NCBI RefSeq assembly: GCF_000583655.1
Contig: NZ_BAKI01000004.1
Location: 1-64,000 of the forward strand
DNA from: Lentilactobacillus farraginis DSM 18382 = JCM 14108
GTDB taxonomy: Bacteria; Bacillota; Bacilli; Lactobacillales; Lactobacillaceae
Direction of reading: 5' to 3'
Length of the DNA: 64,000 nucleotides
Part shown: one piece after another, positions 39,806 through 50,172 of the stretch
How the letters are laid out: every line of letters begins with the position of its first letter
Numbering within the stretch: the stretch's first letter is position 1
Translations under genes and position numbers: made by a program
Notes under the pieces: generated by a model
Databases searched by the model: none
Told to the model about the DNA's origin: nothing
The model's input: the letters and a program-made list of their open reading frames with translations, nothing else

Positions 39806-40090
39806 TTACGCCTCGTTCATCTTTAAATTTTTATCAACTTGTTTGGCATGTTTGATGACCTGATAAACATCATATCCGGAACGTTCTTTGAATTGTTTTT
39901 CAAGTTGTTTTTGCTCCATTTTTGAAGGAATCACGTCACGAAACTGTTGATAGGCATGATTAAACGTCTCTCGGTCAACGCCATCCGGCTTTTCGTAGGC
40001 CTCTTCAACTTTTTGAAAAAATGTAACCAGCACAACAACTTCACGGTCACTCAATCCTTCAAGTAACGGATATGCGTAATTATCGTTCAT
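39806..40090 (-). CDS. UPF0223 family protein
   Basis: 94 residues. Sequence NYAYPLLEGLSDREVVVLV at the N-terminus and FRDVIPSKMEQKQLEKQF in the middle match the UPF0223 (YktA) family. Helical, cytosolic, function unknown. GAGAGGATAC upstream. Followed directly by the phosphatase gene, the conserved order in lactobacilli. Confidence 0.9.
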   Translation of the reverse strand: MNDNYAYPLLEGLSDREVVVLVTFFQKVEEAYEKPDGVDRETFNHAYQQFRDVIPSKMEQKQLEKQFKERSGYDVYQVIKHAKQVDKNLKMNEA

Positions 40091-40224
40091 AAGTATCCTC
40101 TCCGATCAATACTTCGTGATGAAATAAATTCAAAAAAGCCGGTCTTTATTTTCAATTATAAATTATTTCAAAACTTTGTGAAATGAAAAAGTCGAAAGAA
40201 CCTTAATAACTTTAATTTCAAAAT

Positions 40225-40263
40225 TAAAAACGACCTGTCTTTTTAAAATGACAGATCGTTTTA
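40225..40263 (-). terminator. Terminator after pdh operon
   Basis: Minus-strand AAAACGATCTGTCATTTTAA / AAAAGACAGGTCGTTTTTAA. Ends pdhABCD. Confidence 0.85.
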
Positions 40264-40290
40264 ATGACTGTTTGCTTTATAACGTAATTA

Positions 40291-41715
40291 TCAGATATGA
40301 GTTGGGAAGCCCAGTGCAATATCGGCAGCTTCCTGAATCGGTTCGCTCAGTGTTGGGTGCGGATGAATTGTCAAAGCAATATCTTCAACGTTCATCCGGC
40401 CATTAACAGCCAAACTTAATTCAGCAATCAGATCACTTGCGCCGGGACCGACAACCTCGCCGCCAAGAATTGTTTTATCATCCTTGGTATAAATCAGACG
40501 AACAAATCCCTCAGCTTCGTCAAGTGAAACTGCTCGCGCATTACCGGCAAATGGGAATTTAGCTGTTGCAACTTCAATCCCTTTATCCTTGGCTTGTGAC
40601 TGAGTCAAACCAACAACAGCCATTTCAGGATCGGTAAAGCAGACCCCGGGAACGCCGACATAGTCATTGGCTGTGTTCTTACCGGCAATCGCACCGGCAG
40701 CCACTTTGGCTTGGAAAAATGCCTTATGGGCCAAGGCAGGACCCGAAGCAATATCACCAATCGCGAAAATATGCGGTGAATCGGTTCGGCCTTGATCGTC
40801 CGTTTGAACGATTCCGTGATCGTCTAATTTAACCTTGGTATACTCAAGACCCAAGTCATCCGTATTCGGTCGGCGGCCAACCGTTACCATGCAGTAATCA
40901 GCCTTAATCGTTGCTTCTTTGCCATCAGCTTCATAAGTAACACTGACACTGTCAGCATCTTGTGAAGATGATTTAGCCGTGGCACTGGTAATAATGTCAA
41001 CGCCCTTCTTCTTCAATGACTTCTCAACAATCGAAACCATGTCTTTCGAGAAGCCTGCCAAAATAGACGGCGTTCCTTCAATGATCGTAACGTGCGATCC
41101 CATATTGGCATAAGCGCCTGCCAATTCGGTTCCGACATAACCACCACCGATAACAACAAATTCTTTTGGAATTTCAGGTAAATTCAAGCCTCCGGTTGAA
41201 TCAACAACCCGACCATCAAACTTGAATCCCGGAATTTCAATTGGATGAGAACCACTTGCAATAATCAAATTGTCAAATTGAATGGTTAATCCGGTATCTG
41301 CACTCATAAATTGTTGTGGGCCAACGGGCATTACCCGAAGTTGCGTATCACTGTCCAAAACAGCTTCGCCTTGAATCACATCAACTTTGTGCTTCTTTAG
41401 CAGCATTTTGACCCCACTGGTCATTCGATCAACCACTTTTTTCTGTTTCCATTCCTGGGTCTTTTTGAAATCAATGGTTGCCGGTTGCGTAGTGATCCCA
41501 TAAGTTGAAGCATCATTTGCGTCTTGGAAACGATGGCCGGCTTGAATCAATGCTTTTGACGGAACACAGCCAACATTCAGACAAACACCGCCAAGCGTAT
41601 CTGATTTTTCAATTAACGTTACTTTTTGTCCTAATTCGGAAGCTCGGATTGCGGCAACATAGCCGCCAGGGCCGGCTCCAATAATCACGGTCTCTTTCTT
41701 TTCAACATCAGCCAT
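40291..41715 (-). CDS. pdhD: Dihydrolipoyl dehydrogenase (E3)
   Basis: 474 residues. FAD site IGAGPGGYVAAIRA near residues 11-24, redox disulfide GGVCLNVGCVPSKAL near 41-55, NAD site VIGGGYVGTELA near 186, and the C-terminal His-Glu pair HPHPTLSE near 453. Reoxidises the lipoyl arm of E2. Last gene of the pdhABCD operon, 7 bases after pdhC. ATG start. Confidence 0.97.
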   Translation of the reverse strand: MADVEKKETVIIGAGPGGYVAAIRASELGQKVTLIEKSDTLGGVCLNVGCVPSKALIQAGHRFQDANDASTYGITTQPATIDFKKTQEWKQKKVVDRMTSGVKMLLKKHKVDVIQGEAVLDSDTQLRVMPVGPQQFMSADTGLTIQFDNLIIASGSHPIEIPGFKFDGRVVDSTGGLNLPEIPKEFVVIGGGYVGTELAGAYANMGSHVTIIEGTPSILAGFSKDMVSIVEKSLKKKGVDIITSATAKSSSQDADSVSVTYEADGKEATIKADYCMVTVGRRPNTDDLGLEYTKVKLDDHGIVQTDDQGRTDSPHIFAIGDIASGPALAHKAFFQAKVAAGAIAGKNTANDYVGVPGVCFTDPEMAVVGLTQSQAKDKGIEVATAKFPFAGNARAVSLDEAEGFVRLIYTKDDKTILGGEVVGPGASDLIAELSLAVNGRMNVEDIALTIHPHPTLSEPIQEAADIALGFPTHI

Positions 41716-41722
41716 TATTCGA

Positions 41723-43045
41723 TCATCCCTCCATCAAAAGCATATCCGGATCATGAAGCAGCTTGTTCAACAGGTTCAAAGCGTTTTGAGCAAGCGCGCC
41801 ATCGATCAATCTGTGATCATAGCTTAAGGAAAGTTTCAACATGTTGCCAACTTTGATTTCGCCATCCTCAGGATCAACGTATGGTTCTTTGGCAATCTTA
41901 CCAACACCCAGAATAGCAACTTCCGGTTGATTGATAACCGGTGTGAACCAACCACCGCCAATTGAACCAACGTTACTAATCGTGATTGAACCGCCGCTCA
42001 TCTTATCGGCAGACAGCTTGTTGTCATATGCTGCTTGGGTATTTTCAGTAATTTCCTTAGCAATTTCAAACATGCCCTTGGCATCAGCATTCTTAACATT
42101 TGGAACGTAAAGGCCATCATCGGTATTCGTTGCAATGCCAATGTTGTAGTAGTGCTTGTAAACAATTTCCTGGGTGGTATCGTCAATTGATGCATTAAAC
42201 TCAGGATACTTCTTCATAACAGCTACCAATGCCTTAACAATATACGGCAGGAAGGTCAAATGAATGCCCTGATCTTTGGCAATTTCCTTATACTTCTTCC
42301 GATTTGCCATTAAAGCACTGACCTCAACATCATCAAATGACGTTACGTGCGGTGCAATATCCTTTGATTCCCGCATCGACTTGGCAATGATCTTTCTCAT
42401 CATTGACATCGGCTCACGGGTCTCAAGGTCAGGCTGAGCAGACTTGTAAGGCTTGATTGGACCACCCGTTGCCTTTGGTGCGGCTTCCTGGCCAGCAGGC
42501 GCAGCTTGAGCCGGTGCTGCTTGAGCCGGTGCAGCGGCGGGATTAAAGTTGTCAATATCAGCTTTGGTAACCTGCCCGTGATTGCCGGTAGCAGGTACTG
42601 CAGTAATATCAACGCCTTTATCACGCGCATATTGGCGAACAGATGGCATTGCCTTAACTAATTTATTTGGATTGGCAGCTGTTGGATTACCAGCAGGTGC
42701 AGGAGCAGCCGTGGCTGCTGGCGCCGGTGCGGCTTCTTTTTCAGGTTCCGGTGCCGGTGCTTCTTCCTTTGCAGGTGCAGGAGCTGAATCATCCGCTGTA
42801 TCAGGCGAACCATCATCAATGGTAATCAGGACGTCACCAACTTCGGCTGTTTCACCTTCGTCTTTATCAATACTCTTAACAGTTCCAGCTACCGGAGATG
42901 GTAGCTCTTGAACGGACTTGTCGTTTTGAATTTCGACTAATGGATCGTCCTCTTTAACTTTATCGCCAGGCTTGACCAACCATGAAGCAATTTCACCTTC
43001 GGCCATACCTTCACCCAGCTCAGGGAGTTTAAACTTATAAGCCAT
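41723..43045 (-). CDS. pdhC: Pyruvate dehydrogenase E2 (dihydrolipoyl acetyltransferase)
   Basis: 440 residues. One lipoyl domain with the modified Lys in [14 protein letters not shown] near 44, an Ala/Pro-rich linker, the subunit-binding domain ([15 protein letters not shown] near 135), a second Ala/Pro/Gln linker and the catalytic domain with [10 protein letters not shown] (His/Asp) near 413. Core of the pyruvate dehydrogenase complex, makes acetyl-CoA. The repeated [11 protein letters not shown] linker is normal for E2 and not a separate repeat element. Confidence 0.97.
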   Translation of the reverse strand: MAYKFKLPELGEGMAEGEIASWLVKPGDKVKEDDPLVEIQNDKSVQELPSPVAGTVKSIDKDEGETAEVGDVLITIDDGSPDTADDSAPAPAKEEAPAPEPEKEAAPAPAATAAPAPAGNPTAANPNKLVKAMPSVRQYARDKGVDITAVPATGNHGQVTKADIDNFNPAAAPAQAAPAQAAPAGQEAAPKATGGPIKPYKSAQPDLETREPMSMMRKIIAKSMRESKDIAPHVTSFDDVEVSALMANRKKYKEIAKDQGIHLTFLPYIVKALVAVMKKYPEFNASIDDTTQEIVYKHYYNIGIATNTDDGLYVPNVKNADAKGMFEIAKEITENTQAAYDNKLSADKMSGGSITISNVGSIGGGWFTPVINQPEVAILGVGKIAKEPYVDPEDGEIKVGNMLKLSLSYDHRLIDGALAQNALNLLNKLLHDPDMLLMEG

Positions 43046-43075
43046 GGGATCTAACTTCCTTTCTTACTTAGAATT

Positions 43076-44053
43076 TTAGTAGTTTAAGATTTCACGTACT
43101 TTAGCTTCAATATCATCGGCATTTGGCAGCCAATCATTTTCAGCCATCGCAAACGGGAAGACACTGTCAGGAGCTGAAACACGGCCAATTGGGGCATCAA
43201 GTGACATAATATCATCTTCAGCAATGGCAGAGGCAACTTGAGCACCAACGCCAGCCATCTTTTGAGCTTCCTGAGCAACTACTACTTTATGAGTCTTATC
43301 AATTGAGTTAAAGATCGTTTCAGTATCGATTGGTGATAGTGAACGTAAATCGATAACTTCAACTGAAATATTCTCTTTTTCTAATTTATCAGCCACTTTC
43401 AATGCTTCATTAACTTCAGCACTGTAAGCAACAATGGTAATGTCAGATCCTTCACGAACAACTTTGGCTTTATCTAGCGGCACAGTATAATGACCATCGG
43501 GAACTTCATCTTTCATTGAACGATAAAGTTTCAAGTTTTCCATGAACAACACCGGATCGTTATTTTCAACGGCTGAAATCACCATGCCCTTTGCATCGTA
43601 TGGGTTAGCAGGTGTTACAACCCGTAATCCCGGAATGCCAACGAACAGATTTTCCAACGAATCACCGTGAAGTTCAGCAGTATGCGTCCCACCACCAAAT
43701 GGTGTTCTGATGGTAATCGGCATGGAAACATCACCCGACATTCGGAAACGATTTCGTGACATTTGACCACCGATTGAGTCAACGGCTTCCATTGTGAATC
43801 CCATAAATTGAATTTCCGGAATTGGTCGCCAGCCGGTTAATGCCAGCCCAATTGACAACCCAAGAATTCCTGATTCAGCTAACGGTGTATCGAAGACACG
43901 GTCAGTACCGTATTTATCTTGAAGGCCGACGGTTGTTCTGAAAACACCACCGTTTTTACCAACGTCTTCACCGAAAATCAATGTCTTCGGATCATCTTGC
44001 AATACTTGGTCAAGTCCATCCGTAATTGCTTTAATATACGTTAATTTAGCCAT
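43076..44053 (-). CDS. pdhB: Pyruvate dehydrogenase E1 beta
   Basis: 325 residues. TPP-dependent transketolase-like beta chain with IFGEDVGKNGGVFRTT, GLSIGLALTGWRPIPEIQF, RTPFGGGTHTAELHGDSLE and the VIDLRSLSPID segment of the C-terminal domain. Pairs with PdhA. Follows pdhA by two bases and precedes pdhC by 30. ATG start. Confidence 0.97.
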   Translation of the reverse strand: MAKLTYIKAITDGLDQVLQDDPKTLIFGEDVGKNGGVFRTTVGLQDKYGTDRVFDTPLAESGILGLSIGLALTGWRPIPEIQFMGFTMEAVDSIGGQMSRNRFRMSGDVSMPITIRTPFGGGTHTAELHGDSLENLFVGIPGLRVVTPANPYDAKGMVISAVENNDPVLFMENLKLYRSMKDEVPDGHYTVPLDKAKVVREGSDITIVAYSAEVNEALKVADKLEKENISVEVIDLRSLSPIDTETIFNSIDKTHKVVVAQEAQKMAGVGAQVASAIAEDDIMSLDAPIGRVSAPDSVFPFAMAENDWLPNADDIEAKVREILNY

Positions 44054-44055
44054 GA

Positions 44056-45177
44056 TTACTTCGACTCCTTTGCTTCAAATTCTTTGATTTGGGCCGCAAC
44101 ATCTGGGGTAGGTACTTCAAATGTGTGTTTCAGGAAGTCACTAACCTTTTGCTTAGGTGCAGCTTCAGCATCCTTCATATCCTGCTTGAATTGATCTTTA
44201 TATTGAGCGACCAATTTATCTTCTTTTTCTTGATCCCAAAGTTTTTTATCGGTTAATACTTTTCTCAGTCGAATAAGTGGATCACGATCGAACCAAGGTT
44301 TTTCTTCTTCTTTAGTTCGATAACGACTTGGATCGTCACCAGCAGAACTGTGAGCACCGAAACGATAAGTTAAGGTTTCAACTAATACCGGACCATTACC
44401 GGAAGCTGCAAAGTCACGAGCATCCTTAGCTACCAGATAAGTTGCCAGAATATCCATTCCGTCTACTTGAACGCCTGGAACACCTGAAGCAACACCCTTT
44501 TGGGCTAATGTTTCAGCGGCAGTTTGCGTCTTTCGCGGTACTGAAATTGCCCAACCATTATTTTGAACAAAGAAGACAGCTGGTGCTTGGAATGAACTGG
44601 CGAAGTTGATTCCTTCATAGAAGTCACCCTGCGAAGTACCACCGTCACCGGTAAATACATAAGCAACCGTGTCTTTTTCATCATTCTTTTTAATTCCTAA
44701 TGCGGCGCCGGCACATTGAACATATTGAGCGCCAATGATAATTTGTGGAATCCATGCACGAACACCACGTCGTACATAGTCATAGCATTGATAGTGACCC
44801 TTTGACCATAAGAAGCCTTCCTTAACGGTTGCCCCATGTTGGATCAATTGTGGTAAATCACGATATGCCGGGAACAGGTAATCTTGTTTCTTCATTGCGT
44901 GAGCAATTCCCATTTCGGAAGCTTCCTCACCGAAAGTTGGCGCATAGAAGCCTAAACGACCTTGACGCGAAAAGTTCATCGTTTGTTCGTGTAATGCACG
45001 TTCCCAAACCATCTTTTCCATCAATGTAACCAATTCATCATCACTAAAACGGTCAAATAATTCCTGATTAACAATCTTGCCATTTTCGTCAATGACTTGA
45101 ACTGGTTTCTTGTATGGATCGCTCATCGTCGATTTGATGTGCTCAAAATCAACAACATGCTTACTCTTTGCTGCCAT
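44056..45177 (-). CDS. pdhA: Pyruvate dehydrogenase E1 alpha
   Basis: 373 residues from the ATG behind GGAAAGGAAAG; a longer frame to 45258 has no site and includes promoter-region sequence. TPP motif GDGGTSQGDFYEGINFA (GDG...N) with VQNNGWAISVP, and phosphorylation-loop-like YRFGAHSSAGDDPSRYR. Decarboxylates pyruvate. First gene of pdhABCD under the promoter at 45249-45277. Its presence supports an acetyl-CoA route from pyruvate besides lactate formation. Confidence 0.97.
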   Translation of the reverse strand: MAAKSKHVVDFEHIKSTMSDPYKKPVQVIDENGKIVNQELFDRFSDDELVTLMEKMVWERALHEQTMNFSRQGRLGFYAPTFGEEASEMGIAHAMKKQDYLFPAYRDLPQLIQHGATVKEGFLWSKGHYQCYDYVRRGVRAWIPQIIIGAQYVQCAGAALGIKKNDEKDTVAYVFTGDGGTSQGDFYEGINFASSFQAPAVFFVQNNGWAISVPRKTQTAAETLAQKGVASGVPGVQVDGMDILATYLVAKDARDFAASGNGPVLVETLTYRFGAHSSAGDDPSRYRTKEEEKPWFDRDPLIRLRKVLTDKKLWDQEKEDKLVAQYKDQFKQDMKDAEAAPKQKVSDFLKHTFEVPTPDVAAQIKEFEAKESK

Positions 45178-45248
45178 AGATAACACTTTCCTTTCCTGTA
45201 AAGCCAGAATTGTGATGCACAAACACTTCACTTCTAAACCACACTTAA

Positions 45249-45277
45249 AATTTAGCATTTTTTCAGCCCATTTGCAA
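45249..45277 (-). promoter_or_regulatory. Promoter of pdhABCD
   Basis: Minus strand TTGCAA (45272-45277), 17-base spacer, TAAATT (45249-45254); the pdhA start follows after a leader of about 65 bases. Confidence 0.6.
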
Positions 45278-45551
45278 GCCCTTACATTACTTTCAAAAAG
45301 GTTTTTTCGCTTATTTCGTTTTTCTCTGTAAGCAAGTCATGAAACCGCCTGTGAGAGTAAAGATTGTGAAAATTTATATGTTCATTTGTTTAATAAATTC
45401 GCCTTCATTCATATCATAAATTAATACATTAAAATTCCAAAAACACAAATCTCACAACAATCACTCCCCTGCTTCCAGATGAAACACATAGTAATTTCCC
45501 TTAGATTAAGATAAAATGGTGCTAGTGAAAAAATATTCGGAGGTCTTTGAT

Positions 45552-46118
45552 TTGTTTTTAATGGATGATATTGTTCGAGATGGCAATCCGGTACTACGCC
45601 AGGAAGCCCGAAAAGTGACGTTCCCATTAAGTGACGCTGACAAGAAGTTGGCTCACGATTTAATGGAGTACCTTGAAATCAGCCAAAATCCGGAACTGTG
45701 TGAAAAATATAAATTGCGAGCAGGCGTTGGTTTAGCAGCCCCACAAGTTGGCGTTTCTAAAATGATGGCGTCCGTTTTGGTTCCTAATGATGATGAAAAT
45801 GAAAAAGATAAGCCCCTTTTCAAAGACGTCATTATTAACCCGGTGATCGTCTCCAACTCAGTTCAACGAGGTGCGTTAACTGAAGGTGAAGGCTGCCTTT
45901 CTGTTGATCGGGATGTTCCTGGATATGTTCCTCGTGCCGCGCGAATTACCCTTAAGTATCAAGATGTTGACGGTCAAACACATAAAATTCGATTGAAAAA
46001 CTATCCGGCAATTGTCTGCCAACACGAAATCGATCATTTACACGGTATTCTTTTTTATGATCACATCAATAAAGAAAATCCATTCCAACGTGATGACGAT
46101 GAAATTTTCATCTACTAA
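45552..46118 (+). CDS. def: Peptide deformylase
   Basis: 188 residues from the TTG that lies about eight bases behind CGGAGGT; an ATG three codons on is the alternative. Metal and active-site motifs [15 protein letters not shown] (Cys ligand) and QHEIDHLHG (HExxH-type) are complete, with the long insertion of Gram-positive type II deformylases. Removes the N-formyl group from new proteins. Monocistronic with a terminator behind. Confidence 0.95.
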   Translation: MFLMDDIVRDGNPVLRQEARKVTFPLSDADKKLAHDLMEYLEISQNPELCEKYKLRAGVGLAAPQVGVSKMMASVLVPNDDENEKDKPLFKDVIINPVIVSNSVQRGALTEGEGCLSVDRDVPGYVPRAARITLKYQDVDGQTHKIRLKNYPAIVCQHEIDHLHGILFYDHINKENPFQRDDDEIFIY

Positions 46119-46144
46119 TTACGCTTGGACCGGGAATTCCCAGA

Positions 46145-46189
46145 GAAAAAGAGACTGAAACAAAAGTAATTTTGTCCAGTCTCTTTTGT
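46145..46189 (+). terminator. Terminator after def
   Basis: AAAAAGAGACTGAAACAAAA / TTTTGTCCAGTCTCTTTTG hairpin. Shares the GACTGGAACAAAA-type core with two other terminators in this window. Confidence 0.85.
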
Positions 46190-46423
46190 GTAATCACGAT
46201 TATTACCGAGTGGACACATGTGCCGGAAGTTAACCGCCTTTCGTCCCACTCTTTATCAAGCTATTTACACGATTGGTTTTTGTAAGTGAAAAAGATTATT
46301 TCAAAGTAATGAAAATTAATTTCAATGGTCGAACCAATCCAGTCCTAACAGCCATAACTTGATTTTCAAATCAAAACGCGATGCTGCGGTGCTAAAGCCA
46401 TCACCTGATTGGTACTTTCATTA

Positions 46424-46906
46424 TTAATGCAGCCGATTCAAATCATCAATATATTCAACTGTCGTTAAATTAATTAAATACGCCACGTCAAAATGCAGGC
46501 GGTCATCCAACTGCCAAATATCAGTTACCACAAAAGCGCTGCTGCCCCTGCCATGCGCATGAATGCCATTTTTATCACTATAAACAGCTAATTCTTTGCC
46601 CAGCAGCGCCTTTAATTCCGGAATAGGGACCCTGACCCGATCAATCGGCAGATGATATTCAAAGGCCATGACCCCTCTTCCCCAAATGTTGGCTATCATT
46701 TCCGAGTGAAGTTCCGCTTCATTTATCGGTGCAAGCTTATTTGTTGAAATCAGCGTTTTAATTACTTCGATAACCGCTTTATTAACCGTCCGTTGGGAGG
46801 CCAATAATCTTTTTCGACTGGGCCGGGTCACAAACAGATAATGAATTAAATTATAAACAGCAAATGCAGCAGCCAAACCAATAATAATTTGAATGGTGAG
46901 TATCAT
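46424..46906 (-). CDS. Hypothetical membrane-anchored protein
   Basis: 160 residues from the ATG that follows GGAG by ten bases. One N-terminal membrane helix (about 2-24), then a soluble domain of about 130 residues with GVMAFEYHLPIDRVRVPIPELK and HAHGRGSSAFVVTDIW segments, likely mixed alpha/beta and cytosolic. I do not recognise the family. It stands alone, divergent from rpoY-rnjA. No clear terminator follows it; the 230 bases up to the def terminator hold nothing I can identify. Confidence 0.6.
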   Translation of the reverse strand: MILTIQIIIGLAAAFAVYNLIHYLFVTRPSRKRLLASQRTVNKAVIEVIKTLISTNKLAPINEAELHSEMIANIWGRGVMAFEYHLPIDRVRVPIPELKALLGKELAVYSDKNGIHAHGRGSSAFVVTDIWQLDDRLHFDVAYLINLTTVEYIDDLNRLH

Positions 46907-47096
46907 AGTCAATTCGCTCCATTTCGTTTCACTAAGTTAATTCTACCATGAGAATGTATCTGCGTTGGCTATCATGTTTTATATACTTATTCCTTGTATT
47001 ATGGTAAAATAACTGCATTAGTTGTGTTCTCACAACCACTTGTTCGGAAAGAAACCTAATCGTTTCGAAAAAGTACATGAATAAAGGAGTTTTTTT

Positions 47097-47317
47097 ATGA
47101 TTTTTAAAGTTTTATATCAACCGACGCCAAACAAACGCCCCGTCGGGAAACGACCCGCTCTCTGTATCTTGAGGCCGATACAGAGGTCGAAGCACGTGCT
47201 CTGGTAGAAGACAATACTGATTACGCAATCGAGTTTGTCGAACCACTTCGCGGAGAACACTTGGAATACGAACAAAAAAGTTCGAATTTCAAATTAACGG
47301 AGTTTAATAATAAATGA
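47097..47317 (+). pseudogene. rpoY: RNA polymerase epsilon subunit, single frameshift
   Basis: Starts [14 protein letters not shown] and then leaves frame. One extra base in the CCCC run at 47138-47141 restores [21 protein letters not shown] and a tail [16 protein letters not shown], 73 residues, the known size of epsilon. AAAGGAG before ATG. Its TGA overlaps the rnjA ATG, the conserved rpoY-rnjA coupling. The fit is so exact that a missing C is far likelier than decay. Confidence 0.88.
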
Positions 47318-48998
47318 GAAAGCTGAACGTCAAAAATAACGAAGCGGCTATCTATGGCGTTGGTGGACTTGGTGAAATCGGTAAGAACACCTACGGCATT
47401 CAATTTCAAGACGAAATTATTCTGATTGATGCCGGAATCAAGTTCCCGGAGGATGATCTTCTGGGTGTTGACTACGTGATTCCGGACTACAAATATTTGG
47501 TGGATAATAAAGACAAAATTAAGGCGCTTGTAATCACCCATGGGCATGAAGACCATATTGGCGGTGTTCCATACCTGATGAAGGTTCTAAACGTTCCAAT
47601 TTATGCCGGCCCATTGGCTATGGCTTTAATTAAAAACAAATTGGAAGAGCATGGCCTTTTAAATTCTGTCGAGCTCCACGAAATCAGTGATAAATCGGTA
47701 CTGAAATTTCGAAAAACCAAAGTTTCGTTTTTTAGAACCACCCACTCAATTCCCGACACGCTGGGAATTGCTGTTCATACGCCAGTTGGCGTTATCGTTG
47801 AAACCGGTGACTATAAGTTCGACCTCACACCGGTAACCAACCAGCCGCCTGATCTTCAAGAGATGGCCAGACTGGGCGCTGAAGGTGTCCTCTGTCTGAT
47901 GTCCGACAGTACCAATGCCGAAAAGCCCGTTTGGACAAAATCCGAAAAATGGGTTGGTAATTCTATATCCCATATTTTTGATCAGGTTAAAGATCGGATT
48001 ATTTTTGCGACTTTCGCATCAAATATATCCCGAATTAAAACCGCTTGTGACAATGCCCTGGCCAGGGCCGTAAAATCGCCGTCTTTGGCCGAAGCATGGA
48101 TGCAGCAATTGTTAATGGCCGGGAGCTGGGGTACTTGGATATCCCTGATGATGCATTTGTGGACGCCAATCAACTCCAGTCATTACCAGCAAATAAGACC
48201 ATGATTTTATGTACCGGATCACAGGGGGAGCCTATGGCCGCCCTTTCAAGAATTGCCAATGGCACCCACCGGCAGATTTCAATTCAGCCGGGAGATACCG
48301 TTATCTTTTCAAGTAATCCAATTCCTGGTAATACCACGAGTGTTAACGACGTGATCAACAAATTGGAAGAAGCCGGTGCAAACGTTATTCACGGTAAAGT
48401 AAACAACATTCACACTTCCGGACACGGCGGTCAGGAAGAACAAAAGTTAATGCTGCGTTTGATGAAGCCGAAGTTCTTCATGCCAATCCACGGTGAGTAT
48501 CGAATGCTGAAAATTCATACGGAACTTGCCGAACAATGTGGTGTGCCGCTTGATCACAGCTTTATCATGCAAAATGGTGACGTATTGGCACTGTCAAAGG
48601 ACAATGCCAGATTAGCCGGTCATTTCCAAGCTGGTGACGTTTATATTGATGGCAGCGGTATTGGTGATATTGGCAGCATCGTATTACGTGATCGCCAACT
48701 GCTTTCCGAAGAAGGCATTGTCGTTGTTGTTGCAACCATTAATCTGCATAATCAAGAAATTCAATCCGGTCCTGATATTCTTTCCCGTGGATTTGTTTAT
48801 ATGCGTGAGTCGGGTGAACTACTCGATGAAGGCAGACGGCGGGTATTCAAGACAATCAGAAAAGCGATGCATAATAAAAAGGCAACTGAAGCTTCGATTA
48901 GAAACGCAGTCATTGATGACTTACAAGAGTTCCTGTATGACAAAACGGAACGTCATCCAATGATTTTGCCAATGTTGATTATGAATGGCGGTCATTAA
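47314..48998 (+). pseudogene. rnjA: Ribonuclease J1, single frameshift
   Basis: First frame has [14 protein letters not shown], the intact zinc motif [21 protein letters not shown] and SDSTNAEKP. It goes out of frame at about 48060-48066; adding one base gives [20 protein letters not shown] and the beta-CASP and C-terminal parts (SGHGGQEEQKL, PIHGEYRM) to 48998. Restored length 561 residues. J1 is the active 5'-3' exonuclease and endonuclease of RNA decay and rRNA maturation. Paired with the J2 at 25.8 kb. Translationally coupled to rpoY. Confidence 0.93.
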
Positions 48999-49029
48999 TG
49001 ATCTTGGAATCACTTAATGAATTATTTTA

Positions 49030-49082
49030 GGGAGCTTGAGAATCGGATCTTTTAATCATTCGATTTTCAAGTTCCTTTTTAC
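49030..49082 (+). terminator. Terminator after rnjA
   Basis: GGAGCTTGAGAATCG / CGATTTTCAAGTTCC stem followed by TTTTTACAT. Confidence 0.85.
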
Positions 49083-49118
49083 ATATTAAACTTGTAAGTA
49101 ACGGGGGCATTTTGGCAA

Positions 49119-50089
49119 ATGGAATACTTTATAATCGTTAATCCGACAGCTGGTGGCAATAACGGTCGGAAAGTTTGGCCGCAAGTTGAACAATACCTCG
49201 ATCAAGCAGCAATTTCATACCGGACCTATTTTACAGAATACGATGGTCACGCGGTCTCAATTGCGATGCAAATTCTAAATCAGGTAACGGCAACCAACCA
49301 TCCCGACGCCATTATTGTTGCCGCGGGTGGTGACGGCACCCTTCACGAAACATTACTGGGATGCATGCGCTTTTATGCTGAACACCCACTTCTTCAAAAT
49401 CCGCGGGTACCGATCGGCGTCCTACCAATCGGTTCCGGAAACGACTTCGCGCGGGGATTAAAAATTTCCCGGCAGTGGCAGGACGCGCTTCAGGTAATCT
49501 TAACCACAAAAAAACCAGTAAATATTGAAATCGGTCACTTTGACAACCACGATTATCAAAGTGACGGTTATTTCCTTAATAATTTTGGCATCGGCTGGAT
49601 GCAACCGTGGTCCACTTTGCCAATCATTCGTTATTAAAAAGTCATCAGCAACTTAGCGGCTTCTCATACTGGGCATCCGTTCGCCATGCGATTAAGTCAT
49701 TAAAGCCTTTTAGGCTGACCGTCAGTCAACCGGATGGTACTAAGATTACCTATCCCAGAGCTTTTCTGGCAACCGTAACTAACCAGCCTTATTTCGGCGG
49801 TGGCATCAACATCGCGCCAAAAGCGTCCTTGTACCAGAAACAGTTGGATTTGATTATCGTAGAAAAGCCAACCCGGCGGCAAATCTTCTTATTTATTTTT
49901 ATGCTATTATTAAAAAGACATTTAAAATTACGATTTGTTCATCATTTTTCCGAAACCCACTTTGGCTTGGATACACAGCAAGCACGCTATGGTCAAATCG
50001 ACGGTGAAGAGCTGGGCGACAAAGTCTATCACGTCTCATATGAAACGCAAACTTATCCGTTTTGGGTTCGTCGCGCTAATCAAACATGA
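49119..50089 (+). pseudogene. Diacylglycerol/lipid kinase family protein, single frameshift
   Basis: First frame: NPTAGGNNGRKVW, AAGGDGTLHETLLG (GGDGT nucleotide site) and PIGSGNDFARGL. It leaves frame after NNFGIG near 49593-49597. One added base continues as DATVVHFANHSLLKS with YFGGGINIAPKASL and VEKPTRRQIF to 50089, 323 residues. Members phosphorylate diacylglycerol, undecaprenol or sphingoid-type lipids (DgkB/YegS/BmrU group); the exact lipid is unclear. Cytosolic face of the membrane. Precedes the ADP-ribosylglycohydrolase gene by 83 bases. Confidence 0.87.
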
Positions 50090-50172
50090 TTGCTATAACA
50101 GCCGGTGTCACTCGCCAAAGGGTTGCCGACTCATTAATATCGTTTAGAAAGTACAAGATCGAGGTAAATCTG

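Noticed and set aside
42480-42800. Repeated Ala/Pro/Gln-coding stretches in pdhC as a DNA repeat element
   Set aside because: These are the normal flexible linkers of an E2 subunit; the period follows codons and stays in frame.
46190-46423. Hidden small gene or RNA between def and the hypothetical membrane protein
   Set aside because: No frame with a binding site, no convincing hairpin with T run and no promoter pair; left unannotated.
47314-48998. Two overlapping frames that could be annotated as two separate RNase J genes
   Set aside because: They hold the N- and C-terminal halves of one protein and join with one added base; no start site or binding site precedes the second frame.
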